From assembly GCA_031269595.1 (NCBI GenBank), contig JAISYX010000004.1:1-56283 (forward strand): a DNA stretch of 56,283 bases, read 5' to 3'. The translations under genes were made by a program, and so were the position numbers. Of the stretch, positions 17,009 to 25,595 are shown one piece after another. The notes under the pieces are model-generated. The model did no database searches and had not been told where the DNA came from. It was given only the letters and a program-made list of their open reading frames with translations. The DNA is from Oscillospiraceae bacterium. Lineage in GTDB: Bacteria; Bacillota; Clostridia; Oscillospirales; Acutalibacteraceae. Numbering within the stretch: the first letter of the stretch is position 1; every line of letters starts with the position of its first letter.

Positions 17009-18325
17009 TTATTTGTGATTTAATCTATATAAAGCCAAGAGCTTCCAGCTCCTGCGCTCATTTACAAACACATAGCCCTTTGAGTTAAAATCCATAGCCT
17101 CATCAAACTTATTAACTATGGCAAGCTCATTTTTAAGGTTAATAAAGCCCCAAAGTCCGTCCTTTTGAACGGCGGCATAGCCGTTTGAAAAGCTGCGTGC
17201 ATTTTCGTATTCAGGCTCTATAAAGTAGTTGCCTGAGGCATCAATAAAGCCCCACAGCTCGCCTGCTTTAACCGCCGCATAAGCACCCTCGCCAATCCCG
17301 CCAAAAATGCGGGCATCGTTAAAGCCTGTTGTGCCCACCTTGTTGCCAGAGGCATCCAGCATATAAACCTTTTCGCCCTCTTTAACAAAATAGCGTTCGT
17401 TGCGGTAGATTATGCCCTTTTCATCGCTTAAAATCTTATCATAGCAGCCTGAGCCTATTTGCTTGCCCTGGCCGTTTACTATGCTCCACATGCCGTTTTG
17501 CTTAACAGCGGCCACACCGTTTGCATAGGTGGAGATACCGTCGTATTCCCCTGCGATAAGCTCGCTTTCGGCATTGTAAAAGCCCCAGGTTTGGCCGTTA
17601 AAGCCTGTAAAGACATCCCGCTCAATAGAGCCTGCCTTTTTAACGCTGTCGGCTGTTATGTTCTTCTTCCTGTTGCCTGAGGTATCAATGAAGTAGGCCT
17701 TATTTTGAGTATCCAGCACAGGTGCAAGCCCTTCGCTAAAAACTCCCGCCTCTGTGTAAATGCAGGATACTGCCTTTTTGCCTTTTTCGCTTAAATAGCC
17801 CCACTTGCCCTCTAGCTTAACGGCGCAGTAGCCGCCGCCAAACAGGGATACCTCCTCATACTCGTCTGTATATTCCAATTCGTAGGTATCGTAAATTTCT
17901 TTATAAAGCTCCTGCACAGAATCGGTGGGAAGCCTCTTTTTAACCAGCTTATCGTATGCCTTAAAGCACTCGGCATAATCCCCGTTGTTGTTGTAAAGCT
18001 CCATAAGGAACTTGTAGCCCTCGGGATTTTTAGGGTATTTAGCAAGCATTTCCTCGCCTAAATCCTGAGCCTGAGCATAATGCTCGCACTCAATGTAATA
18101 TCTGCCAAGCTCTAAATACAGGGGCACAGAGGCCTGCATAGCCAGTGCCTCCTTATAGCTTGCTATTGCGTCCACCGCAATGCCCTGTTTTGCAAAGGAT
18201 CTGGCAGTGGACATATGCCCTGCATATTCCTTTTTTGTGCTAAGGTTAGAATCCGAGGCAACATAAATGCCCAAGACGAAAAGCAAAACCAAAACCACAG
18301 GAACAAGCATTTTGTAATTCTTCAC
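17009..18325 (-). CDS. TPR and WG-repeat protein, membrane anchored
   Basis: Protein of 438 residues. An N-terminal membrane helix (MLVPVVLVLLFVLGIYVA) is followed by TPR-like helices (about 30-145) and then five or more WG repeats seen as KWGYLSEKGK, TWGFYNAESE, MWSIVNGQGK, LWGFIDASGN and LWGFINLKNE. WG repeats form beta-propeller-like protein-binding surfaces. The TPR part could play the role of TadD. The start is GTG, next to the prepilin peptidase stop, so the two are probably co-translated. The function is unknown beyond this. Confidence 0.8.
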   Translation of the reverse strand: MKNYKMLVPVVLVLLFVLGIYVASDSNLSTKKEYAGHMSTARSFAKQGIAVDAIASYKEALAMQASVPLYLELGRYYIECEHYAQAQDLGEEMLAKYPKNPEGYKFLMELYNNNGDYAECFKAYDKLVKKRLPTDSVQELYKEIYDTYELEYTDEYEEVSLFGGGYCAVKLEGKWGYLSEKGKKAVSCIYTEAGVFSEGLAPVLDTQNKAYFIDTSGNRKKNITADSVKKAGSIERDVFTGFNGQTWGFYNAESELIAGEYDGISTYANGVAAVKQNGMWSIVNGQGKQIGSGCYDKILSDEKGIIYRNERYFVKEGEKVYMLDASGNKVGTTGFNDARIFGGIGEGAYAAVKAGELWGFIDASGNYFIEPEYENARSFSNGYAAVQKDGLWGFINLKNELAIVNKFDEAMDFNSKGYVFVNERRSWKLLALYRLNHK

Positions 18326-18329
18326 TTAA

Positions 18330-19109
18330 TCACATCCCCGTTAAGAATACAGAAATATAGGTGCCCGCCATTAAAGCGGGGGCAAAGGGTATAACATCCT
18401 TGCGCTTTTTTTTCTTGGTTACAAGCAAGAAAATTGAGGCGATAAACGAGACCACAAGCGAGACAAAAACTGCGCCGCCTATGCCGTCCATGCCCAGCAT
18501 CAAGCCCATTACTATAAAGAGCTTAACATCGCCAAAGCCTATGGAGTTCTTTATAATAATGCCACAGAGAAAGGCGGCCAGAGCCAGAGACGCAGAGGCC
18601 ACAACATCCCAGAGCAGGACCTCCCAAAACACTTCCCTTGCAAAAACAAACTCCAAGGGCAGCAGGAGCAGCCTGTAGGCCAAGCCCAGCAGGATAAACA
18701 GGTTTGGTATGCGGAAGCTCTTGTAATCCACAAGAGCCGCAGGCCATAGCAGACTTAGCAGGCAAACCCGCTTTAAATCATGAACAAAGCCTGTGTCGGT
18801 ATAAAAGGAGGAAAGAAAGGCGGCAATTCCAATGCACAAAAGGCTCATTACCACGCTAAAGATAAGCACCTGCCTTGAGGGGAGCTTAAAGCCACCCTTA
18901 AAGGGCAGTGCAAAGGATTTTAAGCTAAGCTTTGCTTGCCGCTTAACGGGCTTTTCAGGTTTTGCCTCAGGCTCAGCAGACTCAGAAGCTGAGGCCTCAT
19001 CAGCCGGCACTACGGCGGGAAGCCTTTCCTGCACGGCTGTGTCAACCGTTAAAAAGTAGAAGCTTATTAAATTTAAAATAAGGGCAAGGGCACACATTAG
19101 AATAAGCAT
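18330..19109 (-). CDS. tadV: Prepilin peptidase, A24 family (TadV/CpaA-like)
   Basis: Membrane aspartic peptidase of 259 residues that cleaves leader peptides of Tad pilins and pseudopilins. The two catalytic aspartates lie in VDYKSFRIPN and GFGDVKLFIV, the A24 pattern. About seven membrane helices are visible, and a charged loop EPEAKPEKPVKRQAK sits near residue 50. The start ATG lies directly after a structured leader element and has no obvious ribosome site. It is the expected processing enzyme for the Flp, TadE and TadE-toxin proteins encoded upstream. Confidence 0.9.
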   Translation of the reverse strand: MLILMCALALILNLISFYFLTVDTAVQERLPAVVPADEASASESAEPEAKPEKPVKRQAKLSLKSFALPFKGGFKLPSRQVLIFSVVMSLLCIGIAAFLSSFYTDTGFVHDLKRVCLLSLLWPAALVDYKSFRIPNLFILLGLAYRLLLLPLEFVFAREVFWEVLLWDVVASASLALAAFLCGIIIKNSIGFGDVKLFIVMGLMLGMDGIGGAVFVSLVVSFIASIFLLVTKKKKRKDVIPFAPALMAGTYISVFLTGM

Positions 19110-19190
19110 GTTTGATACCGTGTGTCACAGGAAGTAGCTGCCAACCAAATCAGAGAAGCGGAAGGCACTGCAAGCCCGCACTGACCTTTC
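19110..19190 (-). promoter_or_regulatory. Structured leader element before tadV (copy B)
   Basis: On the minus strand this stretch aligns along its length with the leader of tadZ: both have AAAGG...CAG, GGC, TTGG(T/C)TGGCAGC and ACAC(A/G) blocks and end at the start codon. Possible pairings are GUCAG with CUGAU and GCGG with CCGC. I do not recognise it as a named riboswitch. Confidence 0.5.
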
Positions 19191-19202
19191 TTGTTTTATT
19201 GC

Positions 19203-19898
19203 CTAATCGGCATAGTGAACTAAGTCATAGGGGTAGTATTTAACGCTTTGAAAGCCGCTGTCGTTTAAGCTAAGCAGCTTGGCTATTGCGCCGCTTTCAA
19301 AGCTCCAGTAGCCGTAATGGATAATCCACTTGTTCTTGTGGGAGTTGTACCAGGAGGCAGTCTTCATAGCAGGATACCATTTGCTTAAGTATGCCTTTAA
19401 TAGCTTGGGCTGCTCGGCGGGGGAGGAGTTAACCAGCTCCCGCAGGCTTTGATAAAAATCAGGATACACTGTAAATGAGCTGTTTTCATAGCTAATACTT
19501 GCATCTCTTGAATGCAGCAGGAAGTTAAAAATCCAGTTGTCAATGCCCTCACGCTTGAGCAAGCCTGCAAGCTCAAAAATGCAGGCATCCTCAATCTCCA
19601 GCATTATGCCTATAGAGAGCAGGCGCAGCATCTCCTCGTACCATTCGTGGGTGAAGTACTTGTGCAGCTCAAATACAAGCCTTTTATATTCGGGGATAAG
19701 GGGAGCAATATCGTCTCCCCGTGAATACCGTGCTATAAACACACGTATCTCGTTGGAGTAATTATACCGCTGAACATCAGCTATCCTCTCCGGAGCTATA
19801 TTGCCGGCGGCAATGTCGCTGCGGCTCTCTTCTAATATTTGTGTGCTCTCATCTATGTAATGAGTGTAGTTTTCATAGCTAACCCAATTTTCACGCAT
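19203..19898 (-). CDS. Predicted immunity protein, DUF1910/DUF1911 (PoNi-like)
   Basis: Helical cytoplasmic protein of 231 residues. The C-terminal motif HYGYWSFESGAIAKLL (194-209), followed by YYPYDLVHYAD, is the hallmark of DUF1911. The N-terminal half fits DUF1910. Proteins of this pair are PoNi immunity proteins that neutralise PoNe DNase toxins. The gene lies directly downstream of the TadE-PoNe gene on the same strand, as expected of a toxin-immunity pair, with 146 bases between them that carry a palindromic element. It has its own AAGGAG ribosome site. Family assignment is from remembered motifs. Confidence 0.85.
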   Translation of the reverse strand: MRENWVSYENYTHYIDESTQILEESRSDIAAGNIAPERIADVQRYNYSNEIRVFIARYSRGDDIAPLIPEYKRLVFELHKYFTHEWYEEMLRLLSIGIMLEIEDACIFELAGLLKREGIDNWIFNFLLHSRDASISYENSSFTVYPDFYQSLRELVNSSPAEQPKLLKAYLSKWYPAMKTASWYNSHKNKWIIHYGYWSFESGAIAKLLSLNDSGFQSVKYYPYDLVHYAD

Positions 19899-19931
19899 AT
19901 AGTCTCCTTAATCCCGTCAAAAATCTGTGTT

Positions 19932-20008
19932 GTAGGGGCAGACCTATGTGTCTGTCCGGATTACCGTAAAATTCCCGCCTTTGGGCAGATACATAGGTCT
20001 GCCCCTAC
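19932..20008. repeat. Palindromic element (GGGGCAGACC core), copy 2, between toxin and immunity genes
   Basis: Inner arms TAGGGGCAGACCTATGTGTC and its near-complement enclose a 30-40 base centre. It lacks clear outer arms. It lies in the gap between the TadE-PoNe toxin and the immunity gene, and could act as a hairpin in the shared mRNA. Confidence 0.8.
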
Positions 20009-20044
20009 TGCTCTTAAGAGTTAAAGCTTTACATTTCGTGGGGG

Positions 20045-21358
20045 TCACGGCTTGTAATCGCCGACTATATTGGCGGCCTTATCAAGCTGTTTTGTGCTTG
20101 GCACTCCCTCTGGAGTAACCTTGGTTATAACGCTGTCGTAGCCTGTGTTTATTATCTTTTGGGCAGTGGCCTTGCCCACTGCGTCCACCAGCCTGTCCTC
20201 TATCCACTTTTGGCTCATTTGCTTTGTGCCGTCTGCAAGAGTAGATAATGTGGAGGTGCCGTACTTTGCGTCTGCAATTATGTATTTAGCAGGAGGCCCA
20301 GGCTTGTAATAAATTGAATCTATGCCCTGTGTGATAGTTTGGTCTAAGGAGGTTACAGGGGGATTAGGGCCTAAACGCTGATACCCCAAGCTCTTAAAGT
20401 GTTCATCCTGCACCATCTCGCCAAAGTTGCCCTTTTCCTTAGTGGTTGTAAGCACAATTTTGCCGTCCTTAACCGCTTGGATAATCTCGGCGGGGGTCAT
20501 GGGCTTTTCATCCTCACTGGAGGTGCCGGATTCTGCGCCCTCGGTTTCGTCCTTATCGCCCGCAGGCTTTTTTGTCTCGGTTTCAACGCTTATGATTTTT
20601 GAAACACCGTTGCCCCATGCATTGGTTTTGGCAACCTGAGTTATTTTAAAGGAGTAATCTATATTGAGCAGCTTTATAACCTCTATCTCATAGCTGCACA
20701 CCACCTGTATCTCGGAGGAAGTGCCATAGGGCATAATAGATGTGCCGTAAAAGTGCAGACCGTTTATGCCGTCTTTAACCTTGTACTTTTTTAGCAGTCG
20801 GTTGGGGTCGTCCGTTGGGGACTCCTTGAGGTTCTTATCCATAAAGGCACGTGCCAAAAGCTGCCCCAGAGCGTTTTTTGCCTCCTCGGCAAGCTCCTCG
20901 CCTGCCAGCTTTGCCATGCCTATAATAAACTTTTTGGGGTCGTCAAACTGCCCCTTGTATAAATCTGATATGTTTTTAGTGCCGTCCTTTAGCTGCTGGC
21001 CTGCCGTTTTAAGCTCGTCCAAGCTTAATGAGCCATCCTTAAAGCTCTCAACAGGCACGCCTATGGCGTCCACCATGCCGTCTAATTCACCCAGAGTGCC
21101 CTCTACGCTTTGGCGGGAATCTGCTGTGTCAGCGTGCAGCTTGCCCTGCGCTTTATCAAGGCCGAACTTGTAATAAAGGAAGGAGAACTGCGAAATTTCT
21201 TTGGCAGAGGAACCCAGAGCTGAGCCTATCTTTGACTGGATATAGCACATGTTAACTATGTTAAGCAATGTGTAAATAGCAAAGACAAAAACGGTTAGCG
21301 CAATGGTTGCTTCTACAACCACCGCACCGCCCTCCTTGTTTTTTAAAAGCTTTTTCAT
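20045..21358 (-). CDS. TadE-like pseudopilin fused to a PoNe-type DNase toxin domain
   Basis: Protein of 437 residues. Residues 1-35 are a class III prepilin/TadE leader and helix: basic KKLLKNKEGG, then AVVVEATIALTVFVFAIY with the conserved Glu at E16. Residues about 36-258 form the extracytoplasmic TadE-like part, whose end (YSFKITQVAKTNAW) parallels the other TadE protein of this locus (SNFKIEQSARADMP). An acidic linker (about 264-287) follows. Residues about 308-405 match a PoNe domain, a PD-(D/E)xK DNase: KGNFGE (E314), QGIDSIY (D347), IADAKYGTS (D363, K365) and KQMSQKWI (Q380). A DUF1911 immunity gene follows. The pilin part suggests cleavage by TadV and display on the Tad pilus. PoNe assignment is from remembered family motifs. 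Confidence 0.85.
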   Translation of the reverse strand: MKKLLKNKEGGAVVVEATIALTVFVFAIYTLLNIVNMCYIQSKIGSALGSSAKEISQFSFLYYKFGLDKAQGKLHADTADSRQSVEGTLGELDGMVDAIGVPVESFKDGSLSLDELKTAGQQLKDGTKNISDLYKGQFDDPKKFIIGMAKLAGEELAEEAKNALGQLLARAFMDKNLKESPTDDPNRLLKKYKVKDGINGLHFYGTSIMPYGTSSEIQVVCSYEIEVIKLLNIDYSFKITQVAKTNAWGNGVSKIISVETETKKPAGDKDETEGAESGTSSEDEKPMTPAEIIQAVKDGKIVLTTTKEKGNFGEMVQDEHFKSLGYQRLGPNPPVTSLDQTITQGIDSIYYKPGPPAKYIIADAKYGTSTLSTLADGTKQMSQKWIEDRLVDAVGKATAQKIINTGYDSVITKVTPEGVPSTKQLDKAANIVGDYKP

Positions 21359-21404
21359 GGTATCCCCCCGCCTTTATTTAAAGATATTGAACTTGCCAAG
21401 AGCC

Positions 21405-22214
21405 TTAGGCAGCCTCAAATTTAATGCCCTTTTCGCTTGCATATTGGGCGGCATATGAGCCGCTTGAGGCTACTATGGTTACGTTTGCTGCTTTTTCAAA
21501 TGCATTATCTGCAATAGCAGTAACAGAATCAGGGATTGTTATTTTTTCAAGGGCTTCGCAGCCTGCAAAGGTTAGGCTCTTAATTTCGGATACAGCAGCA
21601 GGCCACGCTATAGAGGTGATGCCTGTATAGTAAAACGCCCCTGAGCTTATAGACTTAACTCCGCTTGGAATATTAACAGTTTTGAGATTTTTATTAGAAG
21701 CAAAAACCTCGCCTATAGCTTCCAGAGACTCGGGAAAGGATACTTCCTCAAGATTGGGGCAGTTTACAAAGACGTAGTCGCCGACTTCTTTAAGTCCATC
21801 GCTAAAAATAACTATTTTTAGAGCCGGATTATTTCCAAAAGCTGTAGTTTTAATGCTTGAAACACCGGCAGGAACCAATACGCCTGCTAATTCGTCATGA
21901 TTGGCAATTGCATTTTCACCTATTGAGACAACGGGCTTGCCCTCAAGCTGTTTTGGAATTGAAAGTATGCTAAGCTTGCCTGTATATGAGGTGATAGAAA
22001 CCCCGCCCTCAACCTCTGTAAATTTGAATAGGTCTGCACTTGCCTCAGGTTCGGCAAGAATTGTTTCCCGTGAAATAGCGGCGGTGCCTGTAGCGGCACT
22101 GTTTGTGGGATTAGCAGCGGTGCTGCCTGTAGTATCCTTCTCGTTAGAGCAGGAGCTAAGAACGCACAACGAAAGGCTTAAAATTAGGACAATGCTTAAA
22201 ATTTTCTTTTTCAT
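21405..22214 (-). CDS. Lipoprotein with BspA-type leucine-rich repeats (LRR_5)
   Basis: Protein of 269 residues with a lipoprotein signal: KKKILSIVLILSLSLCVLSS then Cys. I chose this ATG, 11 bases after GGAGG, over one 21 codons upstream because the signal peptide then begins normally. After a Ser/Thr/Asn-rich spacer there are about six LRR_5 repeats of the form SIGENAIANHDEL, EVGDYVFVNCPNLEEV, SISSGAFYYTG and AIADNAFEKAANV. Such domains bind proteins or surfaces. It lies between the TadE-toxin and DUF5702 genes, so a role at the pilus base or in surface contact is possible but unproven. Confidence 0.85.
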   Translation of the reverse strand: MKKKILSIVLILSLSLCVLSSCSNEKDTTGSTAANPTNSAATGTAAISRETILAEPEASADLFKFTEVEGGVSITSYTGKLSILSIPKQLEGKPVVSIGENAIANHDELAGVLVPAGVSSIKTTAFGNNPALKIVIFSDGLKEVGDYVFVNCPNLEEVSFPESLEAIGEVFASNKNLKTVNIPSGVKSISSGAFYYTGITSIAWPAAVSEIKSLTFAGCEALEKITIPDSVTAIADNAFEKAANVTIVASSGSYAAQYASEKGIKFEAA

Positions 22215-22283
22215 TTGGTGAGTAACCTCCAATAATATTGATGCTATTATTATTACATATAAACCGGAACTTTTCAATACCTT

Positions 22284-25200
22284 TTAAGAATAACCACGGG
22301 TTGCACTAAAGGAATAGCTGCACCAATCCAAGGAATTCTTGGGGTTATTGCTGTAACTGTTAAGGATAGGCAGAGAGAGCATTAAAGGCTTTACCCTTAT
22401 TGTTGTATCCACATTAAAGTAAACATAGGATTTTGTAAGGGTATAGCTTGAATCGTTTGAGAGCTTTGCTATATTTGCCTGCATAACATCGGCCGTGCGC
22501 AAATACATTTGCTGAGAGAGTGCATTATTCTCATAAAAGCCCATGCATACAAACAGTAGAATATAATCGCTGTAGCGCAAGCCTTCAGGGTCTTTCTTTT
22601 CTGTAGATGGGTCTTTTGCGTCCTGGGAAATATCGGTTAGACCTTCAAGCGACCAATCCCATTCCTTTGCATCGCTTTTGTAAAGCTTAACGGGGAAGCC
22701 CGCCTTAAGCTTGCGCATATCCCAAACAGATTCAAGTGCTGCCAGCATAACAATTAATACACATTTGGTAAGCACAGATGGGATAATTCCGGCTGTTGCA
22801 CTTTGTACCGCCACTGCAATTACCTCTATAGCCTTGCCTGTGTTGGTATCTTTAGACCAGAAGTTTTTAAAGCCGGAGATAAGATTTACTGCAAGCCTGA
22901 TAATATAAATATCCCTGTAGGCACAGCCTAAGTTTTCGCTGTTCTTTTCTTTGCCGTATAGGATGTATTCTATCTCTGACTGATAGGTCTTGTTGTTTTG
23001 GGAGTTAATCATGTGCAGGGTTAGAGATTTGTTTTTAGTAAAGGTTGGCTCTGTGCTCTCCCATTTTGTTTTTATGGCACTGTCAGCATATTTTGTTTTG
23101 TAGTTGCTTAGAGTTGCACTGTCTTTGTCTGAGAGCAAATCATATTTTCCTTGATTTTCATAAGCACCGTGGCTAAACATGCTCATTACATAAACAGTTG
23201 CGTAAAGGTGGTCTCTAAGGTCATCAAAATTCCCGTTTATAATGCTTGTGATAAGCCCGACAAGTCCTGTTATCTCTGTGCCCAGATTGTGCCCGCTGGA
23301 ATTACCTGTTGGTTCAGAGGGGAAGTTGCTGCCGCCCTCTCTAACATTTGGCACGGCATCTGCAGCGGAGTTGTCCTCCTCGTCCAGCTTTTTCTTTTCG
23401 TCCTCGCCCTTTTTCTTTTTTTTGTCAATGGCCTCTTGATTTGAATCAACCTTTGATTTGTCACCGTCTTTAAACAGATCACAAAAAACAGCATAAAGCC
23501 TTGGCACATGCTTGTTAGCGGCATTGTCTATACCCTTGCTTGAATCATAGCGGATATTGGGGTCATAGGCGGCATCTGTAAGGTGCTCAAGCTTTTTAAC
23601 AGGTGTAGCTTGGGGCTTAAGGGCATTTTTAAATAAATCATCTGCCTTTAGCTGCAAATCGCTTTGCTTGGTGGGGATATTGTTTACATCCAAGCCTCCG
23701 CCTTTGGCTGCGCTAATGGCATCTGTTGTGTTGTTTATAGCCGAGAGCTTCTTGCCGCCGTAGGTAAGGCCGTCTATGGCATCAATAAGGCCTTGAACCT
23801 GGCTGCGTATGTTGCTAAGACGGGTTTTAAGCTCGTTTACATTACTGCCCGTTATCTCCTTTTTTAGCTTTTCTTCCTTTTTTCTGGCCTCTTTTTCCGC
23901 ATCAGATAGGGTTTTGCTCTCGCCCTTTTCCTGCTTGGCATATTCTGTGTTGGTTTTATCCAGGGTATTAAGCCAGATGTCGTGCTTGTCCTCAAAATCC
24001 TGAGCAAGGCTTAAAAGCTTGTCAAGGCTTGGTACACTGCCCTTGCCGTCTATTGCAATATCAAGCAGGGATTTGTACTCCTTAAGAGCAGATAAATCGT
24101 TGTTGAGTGCGCTGTTAACGCTCTTGATTTTTTCCTCAAGAACAGCACCCTTAAAGGGCGCACCCAGCCAAGCGGAGGTATAGCCCACCTGTGTGTAATT
24201 CTGCTGGCCTGTAATGGAACTTGCGCCGTTAGAGAGAGCTTCCGCATCCCACAAAAAGGCTAAATCTGAGGTGGCTTTTAAATTGTTGGAACCGGAAAAA
24301 TATTTGTTTTTTATGGGGGTGAATTTTTCCAAAAGAGTATTAAGCTTTGCTTGCCAATCGGCGTCCTCAGGGGCTAGGGTTTCATCCTTGAGGGTGCACT
24401 CATTAATAGCAAGCAGCTTATGATATGCAAGGCATAAATCATACGCAGACTTTGTGTATTTATCAAGCAGATAGGGGTTTTTATCTATAGCTATCATCAG
24501 CTTGTTCCAATATTGAATATCATAATATCCGGCGGGCTTTTCTACGGCCTTGCCTGCATTAGAGAGGTTGGTTTTAGCTGTGTTGAACTTTTCAAGATAG
24601 CCGTTATTGCTTGCAGTGTTAGAAAACTCCTTAAAAAGCTGATTGATTTTGCTTATGGTTATGTAATAAACCCCATCCTCCTTGCTTGTTTTTACAGTCT
24701 CTTTATTTATGCTGCTGTATTCAGAGGCCGTGTATGTAAAGTTGTGGAAGGGGTCAAGAGGATGGCGGGAAATGCCTGAGTTAATGCCCTCTGTTCTCTT
24801 TGTAGAGTTGTGGTTGGTGTTGGCTAAATCAAAGACTATTACCCTGTTAATTTCTTTATATGCCTTAACATGCTCATCTAAACGGGCAGCCATGTCACTA
24901 AAGGTTTGATTGGTAACGTTCTTGTTGTCGTAGTCCTTTATGGCAAGGTAGGATTCAAATGCAGCCTTTAAGAGCTTGCCCTCGGCCTCGGCATAGGCCT
25001 GCTTTTCATCTATTAATTTCTTATCCTTATCTGCGTCTTTTAAATCCTCGCCGCCGCTGTTCTTGAGCCTGTCTATAACATCTGTTGCAATTTTTATGGG
25101 CGCACGGTACTTCATAAAATCCACTATCTGGTCACGTATAATAGTTGGATTTGCCATGTTTGCATTGGGAACAGGCCCAAATACAGGCCCAGACTTCATC

Positions 25201-25589
25201 TCTGTTTGCAGCAGGTTAGAAACCTGCTTGTTACCGTCCCACCAATCCTTTATTTTCTCCAGAGTGCCGCCTGCTTTGCTCCAAACTGTCTTGCGCTCGT
25301 CGGGAGTAAGACCCTTGGACTCCATTAGCCTGTTAAAATATTGTGTGGATTGGTCGTAAAATTCATCAATAGTTTGGCAGGAGGCCACCATGCCGTAAAA
25401 GTCACTTAAATCATAATCATAATGGGTAAGCAGGGAGTTAAGAGCTAAATCTCCTGCTGTTGTGGAGAGGTTGCCGGAGAGCTTAACCCTGCTTAAATCG
25501 GCAAAAAGTGATGTAACCGCAATAAGCGGAACTAAAATTATAGACAAAAAAACTGAAATAGTTCCGTGGCTTGAATTCTTCCTTTTCAT
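22284..25589 (-). CDS. Large Tad-locus protein, DUF5702 (TadG-like)
   Basis: Protein of 1101 residues. The N-terminus has a pilin-like membrane helix after a short basic stretch (KRKNSSHGTISVFLS, IILVPLIAVTSLFADLSRVK). The long extracytoplasmic part is rich in Lys, Asp and Asn and contains coiled-coil-like segments, including a Lys/Glu-rich stretch near residue 725 (KKKKKGEDEKKKLDEED). A further hydrophobic stretch lies near residue 930 (SATAGIIPSVLTKCVLIVML). Proteins of this type (DUF5702) accompany Tad genes in Clostridia and occupy the place of TadG. AAGGAG precedes the ATG. The exact role in the pilus is unknown. Confidence 0.8.
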   Translation of the reverse strand: MKRKNSSHGTISVFLSIILVPLIAVTSLFADLSRVKLSGNLSTTAGDLALNSLLTHYDYDLSDFYGMVASCQTIDEFYDQSTQYFNRLMESKGLTPDERKTVWSKAGGTLEKIKDWWDGNKQVSNLLQTEMKSGPVFGPVPNANMANPTIIRDQIVDFMKYRAPIKIATDVIDRLKNSGGEDLKDADKDKKLIDEKQAYAEAEGKLLKAAFESYLAIKDYDNKNVTNQTFSDMAARLDEHVKAYKEINRVIVFDLANTNHNSTKRTEGINSGISRHPLDPFHNFTYTASEYSSINKETVKTSKEDGVYYITISKINQLFKEFSNTASNNGYLEKFNTAKTNLSNAGKAVEKPAGYYDIQYWNKLMIAIDKNPYLLDKYTKSAYDLCLAYHKLLAINECTLKDETLAPEDADWQAKLNTLLEKFTPIKNKYFSGSNNLKATSDLAFLWDAEALSNGASSITGQQNYTQVGYTSAWLGAPFKGAVLEEKIKSVNSALNNDLSALKEYKSLLDIAIDGKGSVPSLDKLLSLAQDFEDKHDIWLNTLDKTNTEYAKQEKGESKTLSDAEKEARKKEEKLKKEITGSNVNELKTRLSNIRSQVQGLIDAIDGLTYGGKKLSAINNTTDAISAAKGGGLDVNNIPTKQSDLQLKADDLFKNALKPQATPVKKLEHLTDAAYDPNIRYDSSKGIDNAANKHVPRLYAVFCDLFKDGDKSKVDSNQEAIDKKKKKGEDEKKKLDEEDNSAADAVPNVREGGSNFPSEPTGNSSGHNLGTEITGLVGLITSIINGNFDDLRDHLYATVYVMSMFSHGAYENQGKYDLLSDKDSATLSNYKTKYADSAIKTKWESTEPTFTKNKSLTLHMINSQNNKTYQSEIEYILYGKEKNSENLGCAYRDIYIIRLAVNLISGFKNFWSKDTNTGKAIEVIAVAVQSATAGIIPSVLTKCVLIVMLAALESVWDMRKLKAGFPVKLYKSDAKEWDWSLEGLTDISQDAKDPSTEKKDPEGLRYSDYILLFVCMGFYENNALSQQMYLRTADVMQANIAKLSNDSSYTLTKSYVYFNVDTTIRVKPLMLSLPILNSYSNNPKNSLDWCSYSFSATRGYS

Positions 25590-25595
25590 CTCTCA

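Noticed and set aside
21405-22214. LRR lipoprotein as a second toxin or immunity protein
   Set aside because: The repeats are clear LRR_5 units with a lipoprotein signal and have no nuclease or immunity motifs.
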